A stretch of 64,000 nt of DNA, taken from an uncultured Robinsoniella sp. (GTDB lineage Bacteria; Bacillota; Clostridia; Lachnospirales; Lachnospiraceae). Position numbers and translations under genes: made by a program. Position 1 is the stretch's first letter; each line of letters begins with the position of its first letter. The stretch spans positions 62,001-126,000 of the forward strand of contig UQGG01000005.1 of the NCBI GenBank assembly GCA_900540475.1. The letters are read 5' to 3'. Under the pieces are notes generated by a model. The model was not told where the DNA came from. It saw nothing but the letters and a program-made list of their open reading frames with translations, and searched no databases. Positions 1 through 7,928 of this stretch are shown one piece after another.

Positions 1-2
1 CC

Positions 3-974
3 GAAGATATGAGCATGTACCTGAGGGCAACTATAGGAATCCCTGAGGGGCAGACCACCTACCTGCTTTATGATTCTGTTAAAATCTATATTTTTATACT
101 GGCGGTTATCTGTGTTGGGGTATTTGCAGCATTTGTAACCATTGTTTACCACATGACAAAGCCGCTGAAGGAATTCACAGAAAAGCTCCAGTCTGTTAAA
201 GAAGGAGATTTTGAAACGAAACTGCCGGATTACAGCACTGAAGAGTTCCATGAGATCAGTCTGGTTTTCAACGAAATGACCGAATATGTGAATTATCTGA
301 TCAAACAGGTTTATGAAAAACAGCTTTCCATTAAAGAAATGGAATTAAAGTTTTTACAGACCCAGGTGAATCCCCACTTTATGTTCAATGTATTAAATAC
401 CATTGCACTTCAGGCGAGGCTGGATCAGAACGAGGAGACTTATAAAATGATCACCTCATTTTCCCAGCTGATACAGGCAAAAATATACCGCAAGGATACA
501 GAGAAGGTACAGATCCGCCAGGAACTGGAATACGTGGAGTATTATCTCTATCTGCAGAGTTACCGTTACGGTGACAGGCTGAATTACAATATACAGGTGG
601 AAGATGAAGAAGTGCTGGATATGTTCATTCCCAAGCTTTGTCTTCAGCTGATTGTGGAAAACGCTGTAGTACACGGAATCGAACCGAAACTGGAACCGGG
701 TTTTGTAGAAATCGTCATGTATGAAAAGGAACGCAGCATCTATATAGAAATAAGTGATGATGGAGTGGGATTTGACCAGGAAGGGGAAGTGTCCCTGCCA
801 ATTAATAAAGAAGTAAAAGAAAAAGGACACAATCATGTAGGGCTTAACAATGCCCATCATATCATACAGCTCACCTATGGTGAGAAATACGGTATTCATA
901 TTTTCTCTAAAAAGGGAGAGGGCTCCAGGGTTACCGTACATATACCGTTTGATGAGGGAAACTGCACAGAATAA
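3..974 (+). CDS. YesM-type sensor histidine kinase, 5'-partial
   Basis: This is the C-terminal part of a membrane sensor histidine kinase that phosphorylates an AraC/YesN-type response regulator. The reading frame is open to the left edge of the window, so the sensor domain and true start lie upstream. What is visible is one transmembrane helix (about residues 24-48 counted from the ATG at base 9), a HAMP linker, a His_kinase domain (PF06580 type) with the phospho-acceptor His in NPHFMFNVLN, and a HATPase domain with N-box LIVENAVVHG and G-box DDGVGF. The cognate regulator is not seen downstream, where a terminator overlaps the stop codon, so it is probably upstream. The ligand cannot be told; the family commonly senses carbohydrates or cell-envelope signals. 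Confidence 0.93.
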   Translation, partial: EDMSMYLRATIGIPEGQTTYLLYDSVKIYIFILAVICVGVFAAFVTIVYHMTKPLKEFTEKLQSVKEGDFETKLPDYSTEEFHEISLVFNEMTEYVNYLIKQVYEKQLSIKEMELKFLQTQVNPHFMFNVLNTIALQARLDQNEETYKMITSFSQLIQAKIYRKDTEKVQIRQELEYVEYYLYLQSYRYGDRLNYNIQVEDEEVLDMFIPKLCLQLIVENAVVHGIEPKLEPGFVEIVMYEKERSIYIEISDDGVGFDQEGEVSLPINKEVKEKGHNHVGLNNAHHIIQLTYGEKYGIHIFSKKGEGSRVTVHIPFDEGNCTE

Positions 975-988
975 TGTGCAGTTTTTTT
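961..988 (+). terminator. Rho-independent terminator of the sensor kinase gene
   Basis: A perfect 8-bp stem (ACTGCACA / TGTGCAGT) with a 6-base loop that contains the stop codon is followed directly by a run of T. The terminator overlaps the end of the coding region. Confidence 0.85.
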
Positions 989-1087
989 AGATGGAAAAAG
1001 TGTCGCAAAGGCAAAAAAGACATTAATTGGAATAATTATAAAATTGTTATTAAAAATCGGGGTTTCTGTGCCGTAATCCGGTAAGTG

Positions 1088-1096
1088 TGTTATAAT
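1088..1096 (+). promoter_or_regulatory. Extended -10 promoter upstream of the phosphoesterase gene
   Basis: TGTTATAAT matches an extended -10 (TGnTATAAT). No good -35 is present at the right distance. The roughly 130-base leader that follows contains a short CCCCTGATAGGGG hairpin near 1127 without a T run. Confidence 0.5.
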
Positions 1097-1226
1097 GACT
1101 TTACATGTCAGATTGCCCGGACGATCCCCTGATAGGGGTTAAGTTCTGTGACAGCTGAATTAAAATTGATAACAGAAATGCTACTAATTATAACCAGGTG
1201 TTTTGATTCACAGAGGAGGAATAATT

Positions 1227-1703
1227 ATGAAAAAATGCAGAATAGGAATTATTTCAGATACCCATGGACTGTTAAGACAGGAAGTTTTAGAAGTTCTGGA
1301 AATGTGTGATTATATTATACATGGCGGCGATATTAACAAGGCGGAAGTATTGGAGGAACTTAAAAGAATTGCACCAGTATACGTTGTCCGTGGAAATAAT
1401 GACAAAGCGCAATGGGCGGAAGAATTACCGGAGGAATTATATTTTGAAATTGCAGATATGAAATTTTATATGGTTCATAACAAAAAATCTATTCCCGAAA
1501 ATCTTTCCCAGGCAGACGTTGTAATATTCGGACATTCCCATAAGTATTTTTGTGAAGAAAAAGATGGTGTGTTGTGGTTAAATCCCGGGAGCTGTGGCAA
1601 ACGCCGGTTTGACCAGCAGATCACGATGGCAGTTATGGAAATCCATGACGGCAGATACATGGTAGAAAAAATAGAGTTAGATCAGGAACAGCAGGAGGCA
1701 TAG
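1227..1703 (+). CDS. YfcE/MJ0936-type metallophosphoesterase
   Basis: A 158-residue calcineurin-like phosphodiesterase of the YfcE/MJ0936 family, cytosolic and metal dependent. The metal-binding signature is complete and in the expected order: SDTHG near the N-terminus, GGDI, GNND and GHSH. The length is normal for the family. The start is the ATG at 1227, preceded by GAGGAGGA six bases upstream; an in-frame TTG at 1203 lies before this site and is not credible. The next gene starts 6 bases after the stop, so the two are probably cotranscribed. The natural substrate is unknown; family members cleave simple phosphodiesters in vitro. Confidence 0.9.
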   Translation: MKKCRIGIISDTHGLLRQEVLEVLEMCDYIIHGGDINKAEVLEELKRIAPVYVVRGNNDKAQWAEELPEELYFEIADMKFYMVHNKKSIPENLSQADVVIFGHSHKYFCEEKDGVLWLNPGSCGKRRFDQQITMAVMEIHDGRYMVEKIELDQEQQEA

Positions 1704-1708
1704 GAAAT

Positions 1709-2575
1709 TTGTCAAATGAGATTCGTAATCCCTATTTGCGACAGAGCTTATATGATCTGGTCGTGAAAAGGGGGAGCGGGGAGCTGACTCCCGATGAAGA
1801 GACACTCTTTGGGTGGGTCCGCTTCTGCACATTGAAAAAATACCGCTATTTGTATGAATACAGGGAAATAGCCAATCCCCTGCTGGAGAGAAAAGAGGAT
1901 GATTCTATGCGCTCAGGCGAAGATCCCAAAGAAGTCTGCAGGATCTTGGGCATTCAAACGGAAAGGTATTTATCCTGGTTGAATGAAAACTATGAAAGCT
2001 ATGAAAGCAATTCGAAATATAATGCAAAGCCATTACATGGAAGTACGCAGACTCATGGAAAAGTCCGGATGAAAGTTACGCATACAGCCGGTGCAGGTAT
2101 TTATGAGAATCTGATTCACCGGAACTTTAACCCGCCCACAAGGGGCGAAAAGTTTAGCATCGGCATCGGCATTTATAATACAAAAGCGGACGGTCCCATA
2201 TACCTGGCGGGTATGATCGATATGTATGATAAAAGTGCCGCAGGTATAGCTCTTGGCGGTTATCGCTCTTCTGAACTTGCCGGAGCGGCGATGGACATGA
2301 TTTTGGAGTCAAAAAAGGTAAGAACAAACGTGCCTGTTATTCACAGCAGTCAAAATCCCATCTATCGATCCAAAACTTATCACCAGGAAGTGGAAGACCG
2401 GGGAGTTATACCATCCATGACATCCCCAGGGGAACGGGGCGGGAACGCCGTGATCAGCACTTTTTTCTCCCAGATCAAGCGAAGAATGAGAGGCTGTCAG
2501 TTTGAGAACTGGCAGGATGCAGTGGACTGGATAGAAAACGACCTGTTATTACATAGAGTAGCCGGGGTAAGATAA
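1709..2575 (+). CDS. Domesticated IS3-type integrase-like protein lacking the DDE residues
   Basis: A 288-residue protein whose second half (residues about 145-285) reads like the rve/DDE core of an IS3-family OrfB transposase. The stretch IYLAGMIDMYDKSAAGIALG corresponds to the strand and LDLFSR-like segment, IHSSQNPIYRS to the HSDxGxQYxS motif, and GNAVISTFFSQIKRR plus a C-terminal NWQDAVDWIE to the NAxxESFFxxLK end. The three catalytic acids appear lost: Gly/Ile where TDITY would stand, Ser for the second Asp (residue 214), and Ser/Thr for the Glu (about residue 250). The frame is intact. It starts at TTG 1709 with AGGAGG at 1693-1698 and sits between two housekeeping-type genes. I see no terminal inverted repeats or partner OrfA. 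A DNA-binding or structural role is an inference. Confidence 0.7.
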   Translation: MSNEIRNPYLRQSLYDLVVKRGSGELTPDEETLFGWVRFCTLKKYRYLYEYREIANPLLERKEDDSMRSGEDPKEVCRILGIQTERYLSWLNENYESYESNSKYNAKPLHGSTQTHGKVRMKVTHTAGAGIYENLIHRNFNPPTRGEKFSIGIGIYNTKADGPIYLAGMIDMYDKSAAGIALGGYRSSELAGAAMDMILESKKVRTNVPVIHSSQNPIYRSKTYHQEVEDRGVIPSMTSPGERGGNAVISTFFSQIKRRMRGCQFENWQDAVDWIENDLLLHRVAGVR

Positions 2576-2599
2576 TATCTGTGAAAAGGAGAGGATAAC

Positions 2600-3358
2600 A
2601 TGGCAGATAGGAAAAATGAAGATAAGAAAAATGTACATGAGAAAAATTTAGAAGCTAAGAGTGCGGAGTCTAAGAATGCAGAAGCTAAGAATGCGGAATC
2701 TAAGAATGCAGAAGCTAAGAATGCGGAGTCTGAAAATGCACACAACAACAAACAAAATAAGTTAGAAGACACGGATAATCATATGGAACAGGCTGTAAAA
2801 TTAGCAGAAGAAAGCGGATTTCATTACGCTGTATGGATAGACAGTACAGAATTAGAATTTGACGCTTCACTCCGCAGATATTGCGAGGAAAATCTTTGTG
2901 GAAACTATGGGCAAAATTATGCCTGTCCCCCGGATTGCGGTACTACGGATGAAATGGAACAGAGAGTAAGAAAATATAAAAAGGCATTGGTATTGCAGAC
3001 AATCACGCAAGTGGAAGATATTATGGACGGTCAGGAGACAAAATCTGTTAAAAAGAAGCATAACCAGATTACCCGGGAATTTGCCGCCAAAATGGAAGAG
3101 ACAGGAGGGCAGGGACTAATGATTATGGCAGGTCCATGCTCTCTTTGCGTAAAATGCGGGATACAGGAAGGCATTTCATGCAGATTTCCGGATAAAATCG
3201 CATCCTGCCTGTCAGCTTACTGCATTAATGCCCGGAAAATGGCTGAGTCCAGTGGTCTCGAATATTGGTGCAAAGACAACCGGGTGGCATTTTTCAGCGT
3301 CTATCTGACAGAAGCAGCAGAGGAAACAAGCATAGATGGAAAGGAAACGAAGGTATGA
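2600..3358 (+). CDS. DUF2284 predicted metal-binding protein with N-terminal repeats
   Basis: A 252-residue protein. Residues about 60-240 match the DUF2284 pattern of a Cys-rich predicted metal-binding protein: CGNYGQNYACPPDCG followed by CSLCVKCGIQEGISCRFPDK and a final YWCKDN segment. The first 50 residues are unlike the family and consist of a charged Ala/Glu/Lys/Asn repeat of 10 residues (EAKNAESKNA type) encoded by three near-perfect 30-bp DNA repeats. RBS AAAGGAGAGG precedes ATG 2600. The cellular role of DUF2284 is not established; the cysteines suggest an Fe-S cluster or zinc. Confidence 0.8.
   Translation: MADRKNEDKKNVHEKNLEAKSAESKNAEAKNAESKNAEAKNAESENAHNNKQNKLEDTDNHMEQAVKLAEESGFHYAVWIDSTELEFDASLRRYCEENLCGNYGQNYACPPDCGTTDEMEQRVRKYKKALVLQTITQVEDIMDGQETKSVKKKHNQITREFAAKMEETGGQGLMIMAGPCSLCVKCGIQEGISCRFPDKIASCLSAYCINARKMAESSGLEYWCKDNRVAFFSVYLTEAAEETSIDGKETKV
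2651..2740 (+). repeat. Three tandem 30-bp coding repeats
   Basis: Three consecutive 30-bp units begin at 2651, 2681 and 2711, each GAAGCTAAGA(A/G)TGCGGA(A/G)TCT followed by an AAGAATGCA-type end. They encode a 10-residue repeat in the N-terminus of the DUF2284 protein. The in-frame period means that copy number can change without breaking the gene. Confidence 0.9.
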
Positions 3359-3388
3359 GATGCAATCCTGTCCTGACCATACTCCTGG

Positions 3389-3931
3389 GTGATCAGCATG
3401 GAGTATGAATTGATTTACAGCACCCGAAAAACCATTGCCATTCAGATCATGGAGGACGGAAGAGTTGTGGTGCGGGCACCGAAAAGAGCAGGCAAGCGTG
3501 CAATAGAGAAATTTATCACAGAAAAAGAGAACTGGATACGGACAAAGCAGCAGGAAACCCGGGATGCTTATGAAAATAAAAAAAGCGAGCTGTTAACGGA
3601 TGCCCAGAAGTTAAAGATGAAAAATCTTGCAAAAGAAGTATTTGCGGCAAAGACTGCGCATTTTGCCAGAATAATGGGTGTTACATATGGAAGAATTACC
3701 ATCCGGGAGCAGAAGACCAGATGGGGAAGCTGCAGTTCTGCAGGAAATCTGAATTTTAACTGGAAGCTTCTTCTGGGACCGGAAGAAGTGGTGGATTATG
3801 TGGTAGTACACGAACTTGCCCACCGGCGGGAAATGAATCATTCAGCAAGGTTTTATGCTGTGGTTGCAGAGATCATGCCGGATTATAAAGTGTGGCAGCG
3901 GTGGCTGAAAGTAAATGGAAAAAGGTTATAA
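3389..3931 (+). CDS. YgjP-like (DUF45) zinc metallopeptidase
   Basis: A 180-residue DUF45/YgjP-type protein, a small gluzincin-like metallopeptidase. The zinc signature is VVHELAHRREMNHSARFY (HExxH plus a third His), preceded by the family's TRWGSCSSAGNLNFNWKL block. The N-terminal strand-rich part carries the usual KRRIVV-like basic patch (VVVRAPKRAG). The start is uncertain: GTG 3389 or ATG 3398, both with only a weak RBS. The gene follows the DUF2284 gene by 30 bases. Family members are often linked to restriction or repair genes, but no such link is visible here. Confidence 0.85.
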   Translation: MISMEYELIYSTRKTIAIQIMEDGRVVVRAPKRAGKRAIEKFITEKENWIRTKQQETRDAYENKKSELLTDAQKLKMKNLAKEVFAAKTAHFARIMGVTYGRITIREQKTRWGSCSSAGNLNFNWKLLLGPEEVVDYVVVHELAHRREMNHSARFYAVVAEIMPDYKVWQRWLKVNGKRL

Positions 3932-3973
3932 ATAAATCTGACAGGATCAGAAAGATCAGAAAGGGAGTTTCAA

Positions 3974-4858
3974 ATGAGAAGTGAGCAGGAGATGTACGAA
4001 CTGATATTGGGAGTTGCAAAAAACGATGACCGGATTCTGGGGGTCTACTTAAATGGATCCAGGGCGAAATCTGATGCACCAAGGGACTTGTTTCAGGATT
4101 ACGACATTGTGTATGTGGTCACAGAAACCGCATCTTTTTTAGAAGACAGAGACTGGATTACTGTATTTGGAGAACTTCGTATGGTACAGGAACCGGATAA
4201 GCTGGATAAAATGCTGGGGCGGCAGGTAGATTTCACCAGCTCCTATGGGTATCTTATGCTGTTTCAGGATGGGAACCGCATTGACTTGCATATACAGGTT
4301 CTGGAAGCTGTTGAGACGGAAGTGTATTTTAAGGATTCCACGGTGATCCTTTGGGAAAGGGATGGCTGTCTAAGTAAAATCAATGATATCAAAAGATACA
4401 GCTATCTGGTAAAATGCCCGAGTGAGGGGGATTATATTGCATGCTGCAACGATTTCTGGTGGTGTATGGCAAATGTGGCAAAGGGAATCTGGAGAGATGA
4501 ACTACCCTATGCAAAAAATATGCTGGAGACCGTAATCCGGCCGAAGATGGATCTCATGGTCAGCTGGTGGATCGGCTGTCAAAATAATTTTCAGGTATCA
4601 CCAGGGAAAATGGGGAAATATTTTAAACGCTATCTTAACAAACAATACTGGGACATGTACCGTCAGACATATACAGATGCTGATTATGAAAATATGTGGC
4701 AGGGGATATGGGCTGCCTGCAGGCTATTCCGGGAGCTGGGACAAAGCGTTGGAGGAAAATTAGGATTTATGTATCCGGTAAAGGACGATGGAAATATGGT
4801 GGAGTATCTGGAAGCGGTAGAGAAGCTTCCGGCGGACGCTGTGGATCTTCAGTTATAG
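3974..4858 (+). CDS. ANT(6)-like streptomycin adenylyltransferase family protein
   Basis: A 294-residue member of the Adenyl_transf family (PF04439), close in length to ANT(6)-type aminoglycoside 6-adenylyltransferases (about 300 residues). The nucleotidyltransferase signature is LNGSRAKSDAP followed by QDYDIVYVV (GS...DxD), and the family's FGELRMVQEP, QVDFTSSYGYLMLFQDGNRIDL and NDFWWCMANVAKGIWRDELPYAK blocks are all visible. RBS AAAGGGAG lies before ATG 3974. The gene sits among chromosomal housekeeping genes with no mobile context, so it is best read as an intrinsic homologue. Whether it confers resistance cannot be judged from sequence. Confidence 0.88.
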   Translation: MRSEQEMYELILGVAKNDDRILGVYLNGSRAKSDAPRDLFQDYDIVYVVTETASFLEDRDWITVFGELRMVQEPDKLDKMLGRQVDFTSSYGYLMLFQDGNRIDLHIQVLEAVETEVYFKDSTVILWERDGCLSKINDIKRYSYLVKCPSEGDYIACCNDFWWCMANVAKGIWRDELPYAKNMLETVIRPKMDLMVSWWIGCQNNFQVSPGKMGKYFKRYLNKQYWDMYRQTYTDADYENMWQGIWAACRLFRELGQSVGGKLGFMYPVKDDGNMVEYLEAVEKLPADAVDLQL

Positions 4859-4888
4859 AAACGAAATTACGAAGTAAAGGAATAGAGA

Positions 4889-5824
4889 ATGAAGCTAAAG
4901 AATCTGGAATATTTTATCGTTATTGCAGAACAGAAGAGTTTGCATAAAGCGGCTGAGGTTTTGTTTAACTCTCAGCCTAATCTGACCAGGGCAATGCACA
5001 GCCTGGAAGAAGAAGTAGGGGCGGAATTGCTGATAAGATCCAATCAGGGGGTAGAATTGACGCCTATAGGTGAAAGCTTGTATTATTATGCCAAGTCTAT
5101 CTTAAACCAGTTAGATGCTGTATCCGGTTTAAAGATGTTGAGTCAGGAAACGGTGCAGAGTAAATTAAATGTTGCCGTTGCCCGGATTATTTTTGCAGAT
5201 GACTTAATGCTGCGCTTTTATGAGACGGTAAAGTCAAACCATACCACGATTAATCTGTTTGAAACCACAGTGGAGGATGTAATCAACAGTGTGGCTACCC
5301 TACAGTCAGAAATAGGAATTGTGGCAATCAATACCTTCCAGTTTCCAATCTTTCGAAGATCGCTGGAATTAAAAGAAATAGAATATGAAGTCTTGGACAG
5401 GGGTCCAATCTATATACAGGTAAGCGAAGCAAGTACTCTGTTGAAACAGGAAAAAATATATGCAAAGGATTTGCTGGATTATAGTTATATTCACCTTCCA
5501 TATGATTATTATGCCAATATTAATTTTGGATTAGATATAGGTGGAATACGTTTTTCGGATTTTAAGAAGACAATAACCATGAATAATTATCACGCTATTA
5601 TCCGAATGTTAAAGCACGCAGATGCGTTTATTTTCGGGAACAAATGGCAGATGGAGGAACTGGCAAAAGGTAGAATTGTCAGCAGGGAAATAGAAAATAT
5701 TACCAGTGATATCATGCTTATCTGGATAAAACGAAAAAAAGAAGTAATATCTGGAAATGGAAGAAAATTTCTGGAACTGTTCCGAGAATATTATGCGAAT
5801 AAGCCAGATACCCGCGATACCTAA
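4889..5824 (+). CDS. LysR-family transcriptional regulator
   Basis: A 311-residue LysR-type regulator. The N-terminal winged helix (residues 1-60) reads MKLKNLEYFIVIAEQKSLHK...SQPNLTRAMHSLEEEVGAELLIRSNQGVELT (split here), followed by a linker helix and a periplasmic-binding-like effector domain. The effector is unknown. It lies immediately upstream of, and codirectional with, the surface-protein operon; an imperfect palindrome overlaps its stop codon and precedes that operon's promoter, so it may control the downstream operon (inference). RBS AAAGGA is found before ATG 4889. Confidence 0.9.
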   Translation: MKLKNLEYFIVIAEQKSLHKAAEVLFNSQPNLTRAMHSLEEEVGAELLIRSNQGVELTPIGESLYYYAKSILNQLDAVSGLKMLSQETVQSKLNVAVARIIFADDLMLRFYETVKSNHTTINLFETTVEDVINSVATLQSEIGIVAINTFQFPIFRRSLELKEIEYEVLDRGPIYIQVSEASTLLKQEKIYAKDLLDYSYIHLPYDYYANINFGLDIGGIRFSDFKKTITMNNYHAIIRMLKHADAFIFGNKWQMEELAKGRIVSREIENITSDIMLIWIKRKKEVISGNGRKFLELFREYYANKPDTRDT

Positions 5825-5843
5825 AAAGTATCACGAGGGTATC
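5807..5843 (+). repeat. Imperfect inverted repeat between lysR and the surface operon promoter
   Basis: GATACCCGCGATAC (5807-5820) and GTATCACGAGGGTATC (5828-5843) form a long imperfect palindrome with a 7-base centre. No T run follows, so it is not a canonical terminator. Its place 11 bases upstream of the -35 makes it a candidate operator. Confidence 0.6.
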
Positions 5844-5854
5844 CAGATTAGGTA

Positions 5855-5884
5855 TTGGCACGATTTTGGATATAGCGGTATAAT
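5855..5884 (+). promoter_or_regulatory. SigA-type promoter of the surface-protein operon
   Basis: TTGGCA (5855-5860), an 18-base spacer and a perfect TATAAT (5879-5884) lie 74 bases before the first gene of the operon. Confidence 0.75.
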
Positions 5885-5957
5885 CTAGGCAGATAGTAAG
5901 AAATATCCAAGTCAGAGAGCCATAGCAGCATTAAATAAAGACATAGGAGTGGCAAAG

Positions 5958-6641
5958 ATGGCGGAAGAGAAAAAATTACCTAACGAAGAGGAACAATTAT
6001 CAACCGAAGCGGCGAAGAAAGCGGCGGGAGAGACAGCAGCAAAGTCGGCGGGAAAAGCAGCCGGAAAGACAGCAGAAGAGTTGGCGAAAGCTCTTATCAG
6101 ACAGAAAATTATCATTGGAAGTCTGGCAGGTGTAATTGCCCTTGGTGGTGCAGGAGCAGCAATTGGTTATAATCAGGGATGGTTTGGCAACAAACCGGCT
6201 TCCTCTCAGATTACAGAGTCAATAACAGATGCATCCACAGAGAAACAGCAGCCGGCATCCGCAGATGTTGATCCAAATGCTGGAGAGTGGGACGGAACAG
6301 TACCCCAGGCACCCAAAGGAGATCCAAATGCAGATTCCATAGCGATACCGGGATATCCCCAGATCTATTTACCGGCTGGTAAGACTGAGGTAGATGTGGC
6401 ATTTTCCAATCCGGAAGGAAACCCCTGTTATTTTACATTTGAACTGGTGTTAAAAGATACAGAGGAAGTACTATATACTTCAAAACAGGTTCCGCCGGGT
6501 GAGGCAATTACACATATTACTTTAAACCGTGCGCTGGATGCGGGAGAATATCCGGCAGTATTGAAAATTTCAACATTCCATATCGTAACCCAGTCCGGTA
6601 TGAATGGTGCCAATGTGGAGACAACGCTGGAAGTGAAGTAA
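5958..6641 (+). CDS. Membrane-anchored surface protein, first gene of surface operon
   Basis: Product of 227 residues with an N-terminal cytoplasmic Ala/Glu/Lys-rich segment (about 45 residues), one membrane helix (IIIGSLAGVIALGGAGAAIG), and an extracellular part. The C-terminal domain has the look of an immunoglobulin-like beta sandwich ending in DAGEYPAVLKIS...NVETTLEVK, the same closing pattern (GxYxxxLxxxxxY/V) as the two next genes. I do not recognise a named family. The start is ATG 5958 with TAGGAG 8 bases upstream; the in-frame GTG at 5949 overlaps that site. It probably works with the two downstream exported proteins, from which it is separated by 16 bases. Confidence 0.75.
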   Translation: MAEEKKLPNEEEQLSTEAAKKAAGETAAKSAGKAAGKTAEELAKALIRQKIIIGSLAGVIALGGAGAAIGYNQGWFGNKPASSQITESITDASTEKQQPASADVDPNAGEWDGTVPQAPKGDPNADSIAIPGYPQIYLPAGKTEVDVAFSNPEGNPCYFTFELVLKDTEEVLYTSKQVPPGEAITHITLNRALDAGEYPAVLKISTFHIVTQSGMNGANVETTLEVK

Positions 6642-6657
6642 GGAGGCGTATAGGAGG

Positions 6658-7899
6658 GTGATATTTAAACGCAGATGCTGGAAGAAAGGCTTTCCTCTAA
6701 TTCTGATCACTGCCCTGATAACACAAACGTTTCCCATGAAAGTGGTTAGAGCCGAAGAGACAGGTGGTAGTATCTGTTCCTGTGAACAGTGCAGCTGCAA
6801 GAATGAGGAAAGAAAAGAAATATTAAATGAGGATCCGAGTGAGACAACGGATAATGAAATATGTGCTTGTATTGAAACGGATGTAGATCAAGGATGTGTC
6901 CGGTGTGGAGAAGGATGCACCTGTTGTAACAGGAATGAAATGGCAGAAAATTCGGTGTGCAATCATCAGCACGATGGGACTTGCGGGTATGCAGAAGCAT
7001 TACCTGAGGTTCCCTGTGATATGGATTGCAAAGAGACAGATAGTGATGGCATGATAAAACATTGCCAGGAGTGTGCTTATGCCCCTGAAGCAGAAGAACA
7101 ACCATGTATGCATGTACATGATGAAAAGTGTGGATTTTATGAGGCAGAAACAGAAATTCAACCGAAAGAAATGACAGAGGAATTAGAGAATATGTCAGAA
7201 CTTTCGACGGAGCAGATTCTTAATGATGTGAAAGAGGTGACTGAGGATGAGAGGAAAACCATAGAAGAGACGAACGGGGATTCCGATACGGATTCAGAAA
7301 AAGAAACAGAAGATGAAAAGAGTTTAGAGACTAAGCCATGTACGGAAACAGAAAGTGACGTACAAGAAGCTGGCAGTATAAAAGAAAAAAGTGAAGTACC
7401 AGAAAAAGACAGTGCCCAACAGGAGACAGAAGTACGAAATGAAGTAAAAGCGGCAAAGACCGAAACAGAGAAAATCACAGCGCAGGAATCAGATAGTGAA
7501 ATAGAAAAGAAAAAAGAAGATGGCTCGTATGATATTCATTCGCCATACTATGCTATTAAAATACCTTCGGAAGTGATGATTAATGAAAGTACGGACTTTG
7601 AGATCGGGACCTCTTTTATAAAAGATGTGGAAGATAAAAAAGCATATCTTGAAATTGATGGGGACTGGGCAGATTATGGAACAGATTGCTTTGTTCTGAT
7701 GCGGGACGGCGATGAAGATACAACCTGGAAATATCAATTATATATAGAAGGAAAATTGATATGTAAAGGGGATAATCGCATAGTGTTGGATCAGACAAAG
7801 GATAGCCAGAAGGCAAGGATTGTATCGATGGATGATAAGGATATCGTGCCGGCTGGGAAGTATAGTGGTGATTTGAGATTTAATGTAGTTTATGAATAA
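6658..7899 (+). CDS. Secreted Cys/His-rich surface protein with acidic stalk
   Basis: A 413-residue exported protein. A basic start followed by a hydrophobic core (FPLILITALITQTFPMKVVRA) is a signal peptide. Residues about 38-165 are very rich in Cys and contain two copies of an HxHDxxCG(Y/F) motif (CNHQHDGTCGY, CMHVHDEKCGF), known from other Gram-positive surface proteins and probably metal-binding or disulphide-bonded. Then come about 120 residues of Glu/Thr/Lys-rich low complexity (a stalk), and a C-terminal beta domain ending VPAGKYSGDLRFNVVYE that resembles the end of the next protein. No LPxTG motif is present. It starts at GTG 6658 with AGGAGG at 6641-6646 and a second AGGAGG abutting the start, so initiation may be weak. 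The middle part is biased toward GAA/ACA codons. Confidence 0.75.
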   Translation: MIFKRRCWKKGFPLILITALITQTFPMKVVRAEETGGSICSCEQCSCKNEERKEILNEDPSETTDNEICACIETDVDQGCVRCGEGCTCCNRNEMAENSVCNHQHDGTCGYAEALPEVPCDMDCKETDSDGMIKHCQECAYAPEAEEQPCMHVHDEKCGFYEAETEIQPKEMTEELENMSELSTEQILNDVKEVTEDERKTIEETNGDSDTDSEKETEDEKSLETKPCTETESDVQEAGSIKEKSEVPEKDSAQQETEVRNEVKAAKTETEKITAQESDSEIEKKKEDGSYDIHSPYYAIKIPSEVMINESTDFEIGTSFIKDVEDKKAYLEIDGDWADYGTDCFVLMRDGDEDTTWKYQLYIEGKLICKGDNRIVLDQTKDSQKARIVSMDDKDIVPAGKYSGDLRFNVVYE

Positions 7900-7928
7900 A
7901 TAAATGTAAAATATAGGAGGAAGTTATC

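Noticed and set aside
2651..2740. CRISPR-like direct repeats
   Set aside because: Repeats are directly adjacent without spacers and are coding; no cas genes.
3974..4858. Acquired streptomycin resistance gene
   Set aside because: Family match is real, but the context is chromosomal and without mobile signals; resistance cannot be claimed.
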